From positions 8,906-20,492 of the forward strand of contig PMIW01000033.1 of assembly GCA_003158365.1 (NCBI GenBank): 11,587 nucleotides of DNA, given 5' to 3'. Positions 1 through 8,293 of this stretch are shown here, one piece after another; positions within the stretch are counted from its first letter, which is position 1, and each line of letters starts with the position of its first letter. The position numbers and the translations under genes were made by a program. This DNA comes from Ignavibacteriota bacterium (lineage in GTDB: Bacteria > Bacteroidota > Ignavibacteria > Tepidaquicellales > Tepidaquicellaceae). The notes under the pieces were generated by a model that had not been told where the DNA came from, searched no databases, and saw nothing but the letters and a program-made list of their open reading frames with translations.

Positions 1-61
1 GTAAAATAACCTTTTTATTTTTTGCATTAAATATTAATTTATATACTTAATAATTACCTTT

Positions 62-964
62 ATGACCTACGAAGAAATCCTGAAAGACCTTGTTTTGAAC
101 GACGAGAGATATATCGTTATGACGGCGGAAAACCGCACCGATATAAAGAATCTTCCTTTTATGCTCGGTGATAAATTTATAGATACAGGAATAACCGAGC
201 AGACTTTGATTGGTTCAGCCTGCGGGCTGGCTTTAAGAGGCAGGGTTCCGATTGTTCACGCTTTTGCATCATTCCTGACAATGCGGGCATTCGAATTCAT
301 AAGAACTGATGTAGGAATTGCCAACCTGCCGGTTAAAATGGTAGGGATATCTCCCGGATTCCTTTCCGGACCACTCGGACCGGCACATCAGGCAATCGAA
401 GATATTTCACTGATGCGCGGAATTCCGAATATTAATATATTCTGCCCTTCGGATGAAGGAGATTTATTAATCGGTATAAAATCCGTATTGGAAAGTCACC
501 ATCCGTTTTATATCAGATATATTAATGAGAAATCCGAAATTAAGCACAATACTGAATTTGAAATCGGTAAAGCAGAGATAATTTCGGAAGGAGAAGATAT
601 CGGCATTTTTGTCTACGGATATCTTCTTAAACAGGCTTTTATAGCAAAAGAGATACTCGAAGGTAAAGGACATTCAGTAAGACTGATAAATCTAAGAACG
701 ATAAAACCAATAGACGAAAAAATAATTACGGAAACCGCACATAAATGTAAACAGCTTGTAACAATCGAAGACCACTTTTTGACAGGCGGGCTTTATTCAA
801 TTCTTGCGGAAATATTTCTTAAAAACCGGATTACAGCAAAGGTGCTCCCCATTAGTATTCAAAATAAGTGGTTCAAGCCTGCGCTTTTAAATGAACTTGT
901 AGATTACGAGGGTTTTTCAGGTGAAAAGATTGCGGAGAAGATTTTGAGCGAAATAAATAAGTAA
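62..964 (+). CDS. Transketolase, C-terminal subunit (split transketolase)
   Basis: This 300-residue protein is the pyrimidine-binding plus C-terminal half of a thiamine-diphosphate transketolase. With an N-terminal partner subunit it would move two-carbon ketol units between sugar phosphates in the cytosolic non-oxidative pentose phosphate pathway. Visible marks are DTGITEQ with the expected cofactor-activating Glu46, an aromatic cofactor-pocket segment HAFASFLTMRAFEF (66-79), and GPAHQAIED with His109 and Glu113-Asp114. A Rossmann-like C-terminal domain follows from about residue 165. Full transketolases are about 620-670 residues, so this is a half-length subunit of the type paired with a separate N-terminal gene, expected just left of the window but not visible. 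The ATG at 62 puts the first motifs at the usual depth; no Shine-Dalgarno is seen. A 1-deoxyxylulose-5-phosphate synthase fragment or dehydrogenase E1 beta subunit is a less likely reading. Confidence 0.85.
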   Translation: MTYEEILKDLVLNDERYIVMTAENRTDIKNLPFMLGDKFIDTGITEQTLIGSACGLALRGRVPIVHAFASFLTMRAFEFIRTDVGIANLPVKMVGISPGFLSGPLGPAHQAIEDISLMRGIPNINIFCPSDEGDLLIGIKSVLESHHPFYIRYINEKSEIKHNTEFEIGKAEIISEGEDIGIFVYGYLLKQAFIAKEILEGKGHSVRLINLRTIKPIDEKIITETAHKCKQLVTIEDHFLTGGLYSILAEIFLKNRITAKVLPISIQNKWFKPALLNELVDYEGFSGEKIAEKILSEINK

Positions 965-1153
965 TAATTATTCCTAATACCCGAAATTTATTTTTACTTG
1001 ATATAAATAATAAATAAGCATAAATTACAATTAAGGTATACAAATTTTTTATCTTAGAAAGGTCGGTTATTATGAATTTTAAGAAAAATATAGCAATACA
1101 AATCTTAATAAAACAAATCCTGTTAATTAAAAACATATAAATAATAAATCACT

Positions 1154-2785
1154 ATGAAGAATATTTTATTTATTTTACTGTGCCTGATTTATCTCGATGC
1201 TTCAGCTCAGACAAATCAGCAAATCGGGAGGTTCGAGCAATCTCAGATTGTCAATAATAAAATAGTTACAAAAATAATAACAAACCCGCTTGTAAATACT
1301 GGTGAGAACAGATTAATCAATGAAAATCAATATACTCCAAAAAGCAGTGTCAATGCATCTTCTGTCACATGGAATTTCTTAGACCCGTATGCAATTGCTA
1401 ACGATATGATGATAAGCGGAGACGGAACGGTTGGTTACTGCGGATGGTCATTAAACTCTAAACGTGTATCCGCATATGGAAATACAAATAGTACGCCATT
1501 CTGGGAGTTTAATACATCCACACTTGGATATAGAAATTATATAGCATCTTCCGATACAGGAATTGTAGCTGTCGGTGCATATCTGAATTTCTATTTATTC
1601 GATAAAAACTCGAATACACCTTTATTCAATTTTGATTTGACAACCCTTCCTGATACGGGCACAGCAGGTCCGACAGGAATTACATCAAACGGAGGATTTT
1701 TCGTCGCAACAGCGAACCGGAATGATACAAGCACGATTTTCGGATTTAATAAATCATCGAATATATCAGTCTGGAAATTCAGAGTACCGACTGCTATTCA
1801 GGGAGTAAAAATTTCGGGTAATGACTCGCTTGTTATAGTAAATACATACAGCTATTACTGGGTATTGAATACATTTACAGGTGCAATACGATATTCCGCA
1901 GCAATTACTGGCGGTACGCAAACAAACCAGGGTATAAGCGGAAACGGGAATATAATTGCAATTATTAACTATATGGGGCAGGTAAAAGTATATCAGTGGA
2001 ATGGCTCGACTTATAATTTCCTCTGGCAATATCAGGAACCTACCGGAACATATTATAACTGGATTAGTGCAATCGATGTTTCTTACGACGGAAATTACAT
2101 TGCTGCTGGAACCCTAATATTTGTAACCTCTTCAACTTACGACGGCAGAATCAGATATTTTAAAGTATCCAACGGGTCGGTTCCGTTATGGAGTTACACG
2201 GGAATGCTGGATGAAGTAAGCTGGGTGGCATTTTCGAAAAACGGTAAAATATTAACAGCTTCATCTTGGGGTGATATAAATGAATTAAAAGCTGATTTTG
2301 TTGTTTTTAAAACATCACAGAATGTAAATATCCCGATTTTTGCTTTGAATATGCCGGGTTCTCCATATGCATGCAGTGTATCAAACGACGGTACAACTGC
2401 AATTGTGGGAGGAAAGGCTGTCCACGCGCGGGCATTCGGATACGGCGGAACATTCTATAACGTTTTTATAGATACTGCTACAGGGAATGTCAGCGTAGGG
2501 AATATCAGCGGAAACATTCCGAATGAATATAAACTCGAACAGAATTATCCAAACCCGTTCAACCCTACTACAAATATCAAATACCAAATACCAAATAACA
2601 GTTTTGTAACATTAAAAGTATATAACATTCTGGGAAAAGAAATAACCACACTTGTAAATGAAGAAAAGAAAGCCGGATATTATGAAGTAAAATTTTCAAA
2701 TAATCAGTTGCCTGGAGGAGTGTATTTCTACAGACTGCAGACAAACGGATTTACGGATACCAAGAAATTGATTTTGGTGAAATAG
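1154..2785 (+). CDS. Secreted beta-propeller-like protein with T9SS sorting tail
   Basis: This 543-residue protein has a signal peptide at 1-19 (hydrophobic ILFILLCLIYL, then ASAQ, the alanine-glutamine cleavage style common in Bacteroidota). The central region, about 70-450, repeats a loose pattern of a hydrophobic strand, an SxDG or SGNG turn, and a strand ending in a tryptophan or aromatic residue (for example VSYDGNYIAAG near 309-319 and FSKNGKILTAS near 360-370). This looks like WD40/PQQ-type propeller blades. Residues 456-543 form a type A T9SS sorting domain: YKLEQNYPNPFNP, a NILGKEI strand, GGVYFYRL and a terminal KKLILVK. The protein is therefore probably exported by Sec, carried through the outer membrane by T9SS and released or anchored at the surface. 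No catalytic motif is recognised and its ligand is unknown. It stands alone on the plus strand and ends at a bidirectional terminator. Confidence 0.85.
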   Translation: MKNILFILLCLIYLDASAQTNQQIGRFEQSQIVNNKIVTKIITNPLVNTGENRLINENQYTPKSSVNASSVTWNFLDPYAIANDMMISGDGTVGYCGWSLNSKRVSAYGNTNSTPFWEFNTSTLGYRNYIASSDTGIVAVGAYLNFYLFDKNSNTPLFNFDLTTLPDTGTAGPTGITSNGGFFVATANRNDTSTIFGFNKSSNISVWKFRVPTAIQGVKISGNDSLVIVNTYSYYWVLNTFTGAIRYSAAITGGTQTNQGISGNGNIIAIINYMGQVKVYQWNGSTYNFLWQYQEPTGTYYNWISAIDVSYDGNYIAAGTLIFVTSSTYDGRIRYFKVSNGSVPLWSYTGMLDEVSWVAFSKNGKILTASSWGDINELKADFVVFKTSQNVNIPIFALNMPGSPYACSVSNDGTTAIVGGKAVHARAFGYGGTFYNVFIDTATGNVSVGNISGNIPNEYKLEQNYPNPFNPTTNIKYQIPNNSFVTLKVYNILGKEITTLVNEEKKAGYYEVKFSNNQLPGGVYFYRLQTNGFTDTKKLILVK

Positions 2786-2804
2786 AAATTTATTGTGCAT
2801 GATT

Positions 2805-2843
2805 AAATAAGACGGTAAGATATTTCATTTTACCGTCTTATTT
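2805..2843. terminator. Bidirectional intrinsic terminator between convergent genes
   Basis: A perfect 14-bp inverted repeat, AAATAAGACGGTAA at 2805-2818 and TTACCGTCTTATTT at 2830-2843, encloses an 11-base loop. Its outer AT pairs give a T-rich run on leaving the stem in either direction (TTATTTTT on the plus strand, TTATTTAAT on the minus strand). It lies in the 74-bp gap between the plus-strand secreted-protein stop and the minus-strand malQ stop, so it probably ends both transcripts, including the glgB-GH57-malQ message. Confidence 0.85.
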
Positions 2844-2859
2844 TTAAAATCAAATTTAT

Positions 2860-4701
2860 TTACCTTCCTGATTCCTGAACAATTTTTTTAATCTCCGAAT
2901 TCACTCCGAGATTAAGAATAATCTCAAGGCTTATCGGCATTACAAAAGACCAGTTAGTATCGTTAACGATTCCCGGGAAATTAATCCTGTACGAGGTTTC
3001 CTCGCCTTTCACAAACAGCGACTCATCCAGAAAAAGCCATTCCTGCAGAAGCTGAATGCTGAATATAGAAGAAGCAATATTCACTTTTTCAAGAGCTTTT
3101 CTGATAAAGAGAGTATTTATTTTATAGTCATTTCCGTTTGATTCTATTCCAAGAAAATTTAAAAATTTCGGCCGTTCACTAAAACTTTCTTTATAAAGTT
3201 TAATTATATCCCGGCAGGAATCAAAATTCAAACCCAGAATCTCAACTAATTTTTCGGGACTATCTACCGAGTTTCTCCAGAATAACCTTCCGTATTTGGA
3301 TTTTTCATTGTCAAAAAGATTTTTAACAATTTCCGTATATTTTTCAAGCGGGATTTGTTTGGCGGAACAGAGCCTTTGAAATAATTTTTCATCGATTGTT
3401 CCTGTTTCATTGTGCCACCAGTCTATGATAGTACTTGAATCGTGAGTCGAGATTGTAGATACCGAATTAATACGATACCGTTCGGGGTCAATAAAATTTT
3501 CGCTGTTATTAAAATCTTTTACCCATCTCTGGACGTTCATACCCGTAATTCCGTAATCCCAGAGAACTTTCGGCGAGCAATCCGGAACTGTTCCCAGGTC
3601 TTCAGCACAGGGCATCATACCTGAATTTTCCACCATTACATCAAGAAGTTTTTTGCCTGTTTCTTCCCACAGATTTTCATCCTGCGGGTCAAATGTTCCT
3701 TTAAGTCCGCCATCTTCAATCGGACAGTCAATTGCTATGCTCCATAAACGGAAAAATCCCACGAAGTGGTCTATTCTGTATATATCATAAAAATTTTCGG
3801 CATATTTCAGTTTTTCTTTTATATATATATAGCTGTCATTTTGCATTTCCTCACGGTTGTATGCGGGCATTCCCCATCTCTGCCCCATTGCAAAATACAT
3901 ATCGGGCGGGGCACCCGAAGATAAATTCAATTTAAAATACTTTCTGTGCGCCCACACATCAGCACTGTCGCGGCTTATGAGAAACGGTAAATCCCCCATT
4001 AACAAAATATCTTTTTCCGCTGCATATTTTTTAACTGACTTAAACTGTTCATATAACTGCCATTGAATCCAGTAGTAGAAATTCAGCCTGCCCGCAAATT
4101 CATTTTCAATTTCCGCTAATGCGTTTTCATCCCTGTCCCTGTATCTTTCATCCCACTCTTCCCATGATTTATTCTGTTGTGTTTCTTTCAATACTTTGAA
4201 TAAAGCATAGTCTCTGAGCCAGTACAAATTATCATTTTTAAAATCGTCGAATTTTTTAATTCCGTTTAAATACGATACTTTATAAATCTTCATTAAAAGT
4301 TTTATTTTTTCGTATTTAATTCTATAATTTACCCTGTCTCCTCCGCAGGGAACATACTTTTTAAGGTCTCTTAATTCTTTTTTAACGGGATTAAGATTTA
4401 CATTTTTTAAATCGTTAAAAGAAAGATACATCGGTTCAAGCGCAAAAGAACTTACCGAATTATACGGTGCAAAATCAAACCCTACATCATTCATAGGTAA
4501 AAGCTGTATAATGCTTAAACCTGTCTTCCGGCACCATTTAGTAAGCAGTTTAATATCGGGAATCTCACCTATCCCGATACTATTACGGGAATAAATTGAG
4601 AATAAAGGCGCGGCAACACCAGCCCTTCTTTTAAGTCCAATTCTCTGCCATTTATCAGCAGTCCTTGTATTCTTAAAATGTGAATAATCTATCGTATTCA
4701 T
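2860..4701 (-). CDS. malQ: 4-alpha-glucanotransferase (amylomaltase, GH77)
   Basis: This 613-residue cytosolic enzyme breaks an alpha-1,4 bond in a maltodextrin or glycogen chain and passes the released segment to another glucan or glucose. The GH77 signature is complete: SIGIGEIPD near 41-49, IIQLLPMND (64-72), PYNSVSSFALEPMYL (79-93), GDLPFLISRDSADVW (236-250) and GAPPDMYFAMGQRWGMPAYN (263-282). The catalytic residues expected for the family are nucleophile Asp311 in YRIDHF, acid/base Glu367 in CAEDLG and transition-state Asp421 in STHDSS. The C-terminal end YRINFPG...NWSF also fits GH77. At 613 residues it exceeds the roughly 500-residue Thermus type, mainly through a longer stretch between STHDSS and the C-terminal motif (about 430-575), without the long N-terminal domain of E. 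coli MalQ. It is probably the last gene of the operon, 50 bp after the GH57 gene. No Shine-Dalgarno is visible. Confidence 0.95.
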   Translation of the reverse strand: MNTIDYSHFKNTRTADKWQRIGLKRRAGVAAPLFSIYSRNSIGIGEIPDIKLLTKWCRKTGLSIIQLLPMNDVGFDFAPYNSVSSFALEPMYLSFNDLKNVNLNPVKKELRDLKKYVPCGGDRVNYRIKYEKIKLLMKIYKVSYLNGIKKFDDFKNDNLYWLRDYALFKVLKETQQNKSWEEWDERYRDRDENALAEIENEFAGRLNFYYWIQWQLYEQFKSVKKYAAEKDILLMGDLPFLISRDSADVWAHRKYFKLNLSSGAPPDMYFAMGQRWGMPAYNREEMQNDSYIYIKEKLKYAENFYDIYRIDHFVGFFRLWSIAIDCPIEDGGLKGTFDPQDENLWEETGKKLLDVMVENSGMMPCAEDLGTVPDCSPKVLWDYGITGMNVQRWVKDFNNSENFIDPERYRINSVSTISTHDSSTIIDWWHNETGTIDEKLFQRLCSAKQIPLEKYTEIVKNLFDNEKSKYGRLFWRNSVDSPEKLVEILGLNFDSCRDIIKLYKESFSERPKFLNFLGIESNGNDYKINTLFIRKALEKVNIASSIFSIQLLQEWLFLDESLFVKGEETSYRINFPGIVNDTNWSFVMPISLEIILNLGVNSEIKKIVQESGR

Positions 4702-4718
4702 AGGATTTGAACATTCAT

Positions 4719-4741
4719 AATATTCGTAAGATTGGAATATT
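4719..4741. repeat. Short AT-rich inverted repeat in the GH57-malQ gap
   Basis: AATATTC at 4719-4725 pairs with GAATATT at 4735-4741 around a 9-base spacer, within the 50-bp intercistronic gap. In the transcribed (minus) direction no T-tract follows, so it is not a convincing terminator. It may be an RNA stem in the message or chance in AT-rich DNA. Confidence 0.3.
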
Positions 4742-4751
4742 TTTATAATTA

Positions 4752-6272
4752 TTATTTATTAAATACTATATGTTTATAAATTTCTGCACCATTTACAAAT
4801 TCAGCTTTATTGCTTTTTGCTTTTGATAATTCTTTAAGGAAATCTTCTTCGAGATTTATGTCAAAAAGTTCTTTTGAGATTTCAATTGCTCTTTTTGCAT
4901 AAGCCAGGATCTGCACCGTCTCTATTCCGGATATATCCGAGAAAAACCACCCGCAGCTTGTGAACATAAACATGGAAAACTTCTGAATCTCAAGTAAACT
5001 CAAAGCTATCTTGGTTTCCTTTAAATTAAAATTTTTAATTGCATTATTTTTAATAAATTCACTGACGCTATCTGCCGAAGAATCATTTATAATTTTTATA
5101 TATTCATTTCTTGCATTCCAAACATTTTTGAAATATTTTTTCCCCTCAAGTTCAAAAACCACTTCAAGTTTATCCCGAAGCTGGTTCAGAGCATTTCGCA
5201 ATGGTTTCCGCCATTTCTGATTCCACCAGGGTTCACCTCCGGTATTACATCCGCAATTTCTTTTCCACCTTCCGACACCGTGAACGCAGCTCCACGAAGT
5301 TCCTTCGTTTTTAATTCCCGGTTTCAATCTGACTTCATACTCGGGATGATGATTGGAAAGGAACTCGGAATAATTCACAACACTATAACCTCTTGAGGGA
5401 GCGAGTTTTGACAATAAATAAGCAATAGTTCTTTCGGTAAAATGCTTATGGTGCCCGAATGTTTCGCCATCGACAGCCATATGTACAAGCTGTGCTTTTT
5501 TGAAATCAGGAACTTTTACAGAATCTATTCTTTCCATTAATTTTTCGGAACTGTAAATTATATCATCAAATGCGATATTCCTGGATAACGGACCATCATA
5601 AAAAAATATATCTATAAATTTACCGGGTTTAATCTGAGAAAAAGCTCTGTAAGGCTGTTTTGTATTGATATTTTCCTGTGATACATCTTCCCAATCGCCT
5701 TTTTTTAATTTACGGATTTTTAATGCCTGTGAGGGATCAAGTATAATGAACTTAATTTTTTCTTCAATCAGATATTCAAGTGTTTCATTACTGCAGGCAG
5801 TTTCAGCAAGCCATATCCCTTCTGATTTTCTACCGAAGTAAAACTCAAAATCATATAATCCCCATTTTATTTGTGTAATATTATCCCTTTTATTTGCCAG
5901 AGGCATTATAATATGATTATAAACCTGTGCAATTGCATTACCATGACCATTATGAGCTAAAACACTTTTATTATCTGCGTCAATTATTTTATCTAAAATT
6001 TCAGGATGTTTGCTTTTTATCCATCTCAAAAGCGTAGGTCCGAAATTAAAATCAAGGTATTCAAAATTATTAACTCTTTCAAGAACACGGTTGGTTTCCA
6101 AGTCGGCTATAATGGCTTCGGTATTGGGTTTGTAGCATTCCTGTAAAATACGCTCGTTCCAGTCATGGAATGGTGCAGCAGTAGGCTGTAATTCGATTTC
6201 ATCCGTAACCGGGTTTTCTCTGGGCGGCTGATAAAAATGCCCGTGTATGCAAAGATATAACTTTTGTTTCAT
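4752..6272 (-). CDS. GH57 glycoside hydrolase-like protein, short DUF3536 type
   Basis: This 506-residue protein has no signal peptide and is probably cytosolic. It opens with HGHFYQPPRENP (10-21), the GH57 region-1 motif in the form found in DUF3536-containing GH57 proteins. Further GH57 marks are AHNGHGNAIAQ (106-116), GIWLAETAC with the likely nucleophile Glu157, and AVDGETFGHH with the likely acid/base Asp268. A DUF3536-like half follows: GTSWSCVHGVGRW (324-336), CGCNTGGEPWWNQ (340-352) and FTSCGWFFSDISGIETVQ (437-454). From memory of the family, full-length members run to about 800 residues and continue well beyond this point; this one stops cleanly at NK, so it lacks the last part of DUF3536. 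GH57 includes amylases, glucanotransferases and branching enzymes acting on alpha-glucans. Its place between glgB and malQ supports an alpha-glucan substrate, but the specific reaction is unknown. Confidence 0.88.
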   Translation of the reverse strand: MKQKLYLCIHGHFYQPPRENPVTDEIELQPTAAPFHDWNERILQECYKPNTEAIIADLETNRVLERVNNFEYLDFNFGPTLLRWIKSKHPEILDKIIDADNKSVLAHNGHGNAIAQVYNHIIMPLANKRDNITQIKWGLYDFEFYFGRKSEGIWLAETACSNETLEYLIEEKIKFIILDPSQALKIRKLKKGDWEDVSQENINTKQPYRAFSQIKPGKFIDIFFYDGPLSRNIAFDDIIYSSEKLMERIDSVKVPDFKKAQLVHMAVDGETFGHHKHFTERTIAYLLSKLAPSRGYSVVNYSEFLSNHHPEYEVRLKPGIKNEGTSWSCVHGVGRWKRNCGCNTGGEPWWNQKWRKPLRNALNQLRDKLEVVFELEGKKYFKNVWNARNEYIKIINDSSADSVSEFIKNNAIKNFNLKETKIALSLLEIQKFSMFMFTSCGWFFSDISGIETVQILAYAKRAIEISKELFDINLEEDFLKELSKAKSNKAEFVNGAEIYKHIVFNK

Positions 6273-6284
6273 CTGTTTAACAGA
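6272..6284. repeat. 13-bp palindrome touching the GH57 start codon
   Basis: TCTGTT, a central T and AACAGA form a perfect inverted repeat overlapping the last base of the GH57 start codon (minus strand, CAT at 6270-6272). It occupies the place where a ribosome binding site would sit, so it could affect initiation or bind a protein. It is short and may be chance. Confidence 0.3.
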
Positions 6285-6285
6285 A

Positions 6286-6327
6286 TTAAGAGTTAATTGT
6301 TAATTAAATATTTTTCATAACTCTTAA
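6286..6327. repeat. 10-bp inverted repeat in the glgB-GH57 gap
   Basis: TTAAGAGTTA (6286-6295) and TAACTCTTAA (6318-6327) are perfect reverse complements separated by 22 AT-rich bases. They lie in the 79-bp gap between the glgB stop and the GH57 start. In the transcribed direction the stem is followed by TTCTG rather than a T-run, so full termination is unlikely. An intercistronic stem tuning the relative amount of downstream message, or a protein site, is possible. Confidence 0.45.
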
Positions 6328-6351
6328 CTTCTCAACTCATTTTTTAAAAAA

Positions 6352-8283
6352 TTATTTTTCCAATTTAAAAATTATTCCGCCAAGCGGAGGTATAGTAATA
6401 CAAACGGAATGCATCCACTGTTTTCTTTTTCCGGGAAACGAATTCACACCTCCCGTGTTGCCTTTTCCCGAGCCGCCGTATACCTCTCCGTCACTGTTCA
6501 GAATTTCTTTATAAAATCCTTCATAAGGCACACCAAGAAAATATTTTTCCCTTAATACAGGTGTCATATTAAGAACAAATAAAAGAACTTCATCATCATT
6601 TTCCGATTTTCTCAGGAAAGCAATCACACAACTGTCTACATCGGAAAAATCAACCCACTCAAATCCTTCCTGTTTAAAATCCTGCTGATACATTGCCGGA
6701 TTATTACTGTACAGGTGATTTAAATCCTTAACAAAATAATTAAGTTTTGTGTGCAAATCAAAATCCAGCACGAACCAGTCAAGCGATACATTCACGTACC
6801 ATTCTTTATACTGGGCAATATCGTTAGACATAAAATTCAGTTTCTTACCGGGGTGTCCGAACATATAAAGAAAAAACAAGCGCAAATTTGCAAATCTTTG
6901 CCAGTCATCACCGGGCATCTTTTCAAGCAATGATTTTTTTCCGTGCACGACTTCATCGTGGGAAACCGGTAATACAAAATTTTCATTGAACGCATACCAG
7001 AGCGAAAAAGTAATCATATTCTGGTGAAACTTCCTGTGTATCGGTTCTTTTGAAAAATATTTCAGGGAATCATTCATCCATCCCATATTCCATTTCATAT
7101 CAAAGCCCAGTCCGCCAACATACGTCGGACGGGATACCATCGGAAACGCAGTGGATTCTTCCGCAATCATCACAATTCCCTTGTGGTACAGGTGAACAAC
7201 TTCGTTTAACTTTTTAATAAAATCTATGGCTTCAAGATTTTCCCTGCCGCCGAATACATTCGGTTCCCAATCCCCTTCTTTTCTGTTATAGTCAAGGTAT
7301 AGAATCGAAGCAACCGCGTCAACTCTTAATCCGTCTATATGATATTTTTCCAGCCAGAAAAGTGCATTTGAAATCAGGAAATTTCTTACTTCATTTCGTC
7401 CGTAATCAAATACAAATGTACCCCATTCTTTATGAAATCCTTTTTTCAAGCTTTTATAAGCATACAGCTGGGTATCATCGAAATTTGCAAGCCCGTGTTC
7501 ATCGGAAGGAAAGTGTGCAGGAACCCAGTCCAGCAATACACCTATTCCGTTTTGATGACAATAATCAACAAAAAACATAAAATCCTGCGGAGAACCGAAC
7601 CTGCTTGTGGGTGCAAAATAGCTGACCACCTGGTAGCCCCATGATTCATCGAGCGGGTGCTCCATAATAGGCAGAAGTTCAATATGCGTATATCCCATGT
7701 TCTTTATATAATCAACCAGTTCATATGCAATCTGCCTGTAACTTTTATAGCCGGCGTCGTTTGGAAAATTTACATTCTTAAAGTCTTTTTTCCAGGAACC
7801 CAGATGTACCTCATAAATAGAGAACGGAGTTGTTTGAAAATCCATTTTCTCTCTTTTTTCAAACCACTCCTTGTCGTTCCATTTATATCCTTTAAGTGAA
7901 TTTACAACAGATGCTGTTTTGGGCCTGATTTCTGCCTGGAAAGCAAACGGGTCTGCCTTTAAATGAACTATATCTTTATGATATGATTTAATTGCATATT
8001 TATACACTTCACCTTCTTTCAATCCGGGGATAAACAAAACCCAGACACCTGAATCCATTATCTTATCCATCTGATCTGAATCTGCCTTCCAGGAATTAAA
8101 ATTCCCTACAACACTGACACCTTTGGCATTCGGTGCCCACACGGAAAAAAGGACACCTTTAATTCCACCGATAATTTTAACTTTAGCGCCTAATTTTTCA
8201 TAAATCTGATAGTGATTACCCTCGCTTAAAAGATACAGGTCAAAATCCGAAATGCCATATTTAGTTATCTTCACTTTGCTCAT
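6352..8283 (-). CDS. glgB: 1,4-alpha-glucan branching enzyme (GH13 with CBM48)
   Basis: This 643-residue cytosolic enzyme cuts an alpha-1,4 glucan chain and reattaches the segment by an alpha-1,6 bond, making the branches of glycogen. Residues about 40-115 are the CBM48-type beta-sandwich (FSVWAPNAKGVSVVGNFNSW). The GH13 barrel follows, with YEVHLGSW (157-164), ELLPIMEHPLDESWGYQ (202-218), DWVPAHFPSDEHGLANFD (252-269), GLRVDAV with nucleophile Asp322, MIAEEST with acid/base Glu375, and LPVSHDEVVHG with Asp443. A C-terminal beta-domain ends at LGGIIFKLEK. The usual FMGxEF(A/G)Q segment reads FMSNDIAQ (484-491) here, a small departure near the active-site side of the barrel. Length fits GlgB without an extra N-terminal domain. 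It is the first gene of the apparent operon and follows a Bacteroidota-type promoter by about 30 bp. No Shine-Dalgarno precedes the ATG. Confidence 0.95.
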   Translation of the reverse strand: MSKVKITKYGISDFDLYLLSEGNHYQIYEKLGAKVKIIGGIKGVLFSVWAPNAKGVSVVGNFNSWKADSDQMDKIMDSGVWVLFIPGLKEGEVYKYAIKSYHKDIVHLKADPFAFQAEIRPKTASVVNSLKGYKWNDKEWFEKREKMDFQTTPFSIYEVHLGSWKKDFKNVNFPNDAGYKSYRQIAYELVDYIKNMGYTHIELLPIMEHPLDESWGYQVVSYFAPTSRFGSPQDFMFFVDYCHQNGIGVLLDWVPAHFPSDEHGLANFDDTQLYAYKSLKKGFHKEWGTFVFDYGRNEVRNFLISNALFWLEKYHIDGLRVDAVASILYLDYNRKEGDWEPNVFGGRENLEAIDFIKKLNEVVHLYHKGIVMIAEESTAFPMVSRPTYVGGLGFDMKWNMGWMNDSLKYFSKEPIHRKFHQNMITFSLWYAFNENFVLPVSHDEVVHGKKSLLEKMPGDDWQRFANLRLFFLYMFGHPGKKLNFMSNDIAQYKEWYVNVSLDWFVLDFDLHTKLNYFVKDLNHLYSNNPAMYQQDFKQEGFEWVDFSDVDSCVIAFLRKSENDDEVLLFVLNMTPVLREKYFLGVPYEGFYKEILNSDGEVYGGSGKGNTGGVNSFPGKRKQWMHSVCITIPPLGGIIFKLEK

Positions 8284-8293
8284 ATCTTCAAAA

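Noticed and set aside
873..1136. Minus-strand frame across the end of the transketolase gene and the following gap
   Set aside because: It lies largely antisense to a good gene, has low-complexity Ile/Leu/Phe/Lys content and no family motif; other short antisense frames in glgB, malQ, GH57 and the secreted-protein gene were dismissed on the same grounds.
1072..1140. Tiny 22-codon reading frame with AGAAAGG about 9 bases upstream, ahead of the secreted protein at 1154
   Set aside because: Length and AT-rich composition (mostly Ile, Lys, Leu, Asn) are what chance gives here. A leader peptide cannot be excluded but has no support beyond the purine-rich stretch.
965..1153. Possible promoter of the secreted-protein gene at 1154 (TATCTTAG at 1050-1057; CTTG at 997-1000)
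   Set aside because: TATCTTAG matches the -7 consensus well but no TTTG lies 17-23 bases upstream. CTTG with TAAATTAC has acceptable spacing but two mismatches in the -7. Neither is convincing in such AT-rich DNA.
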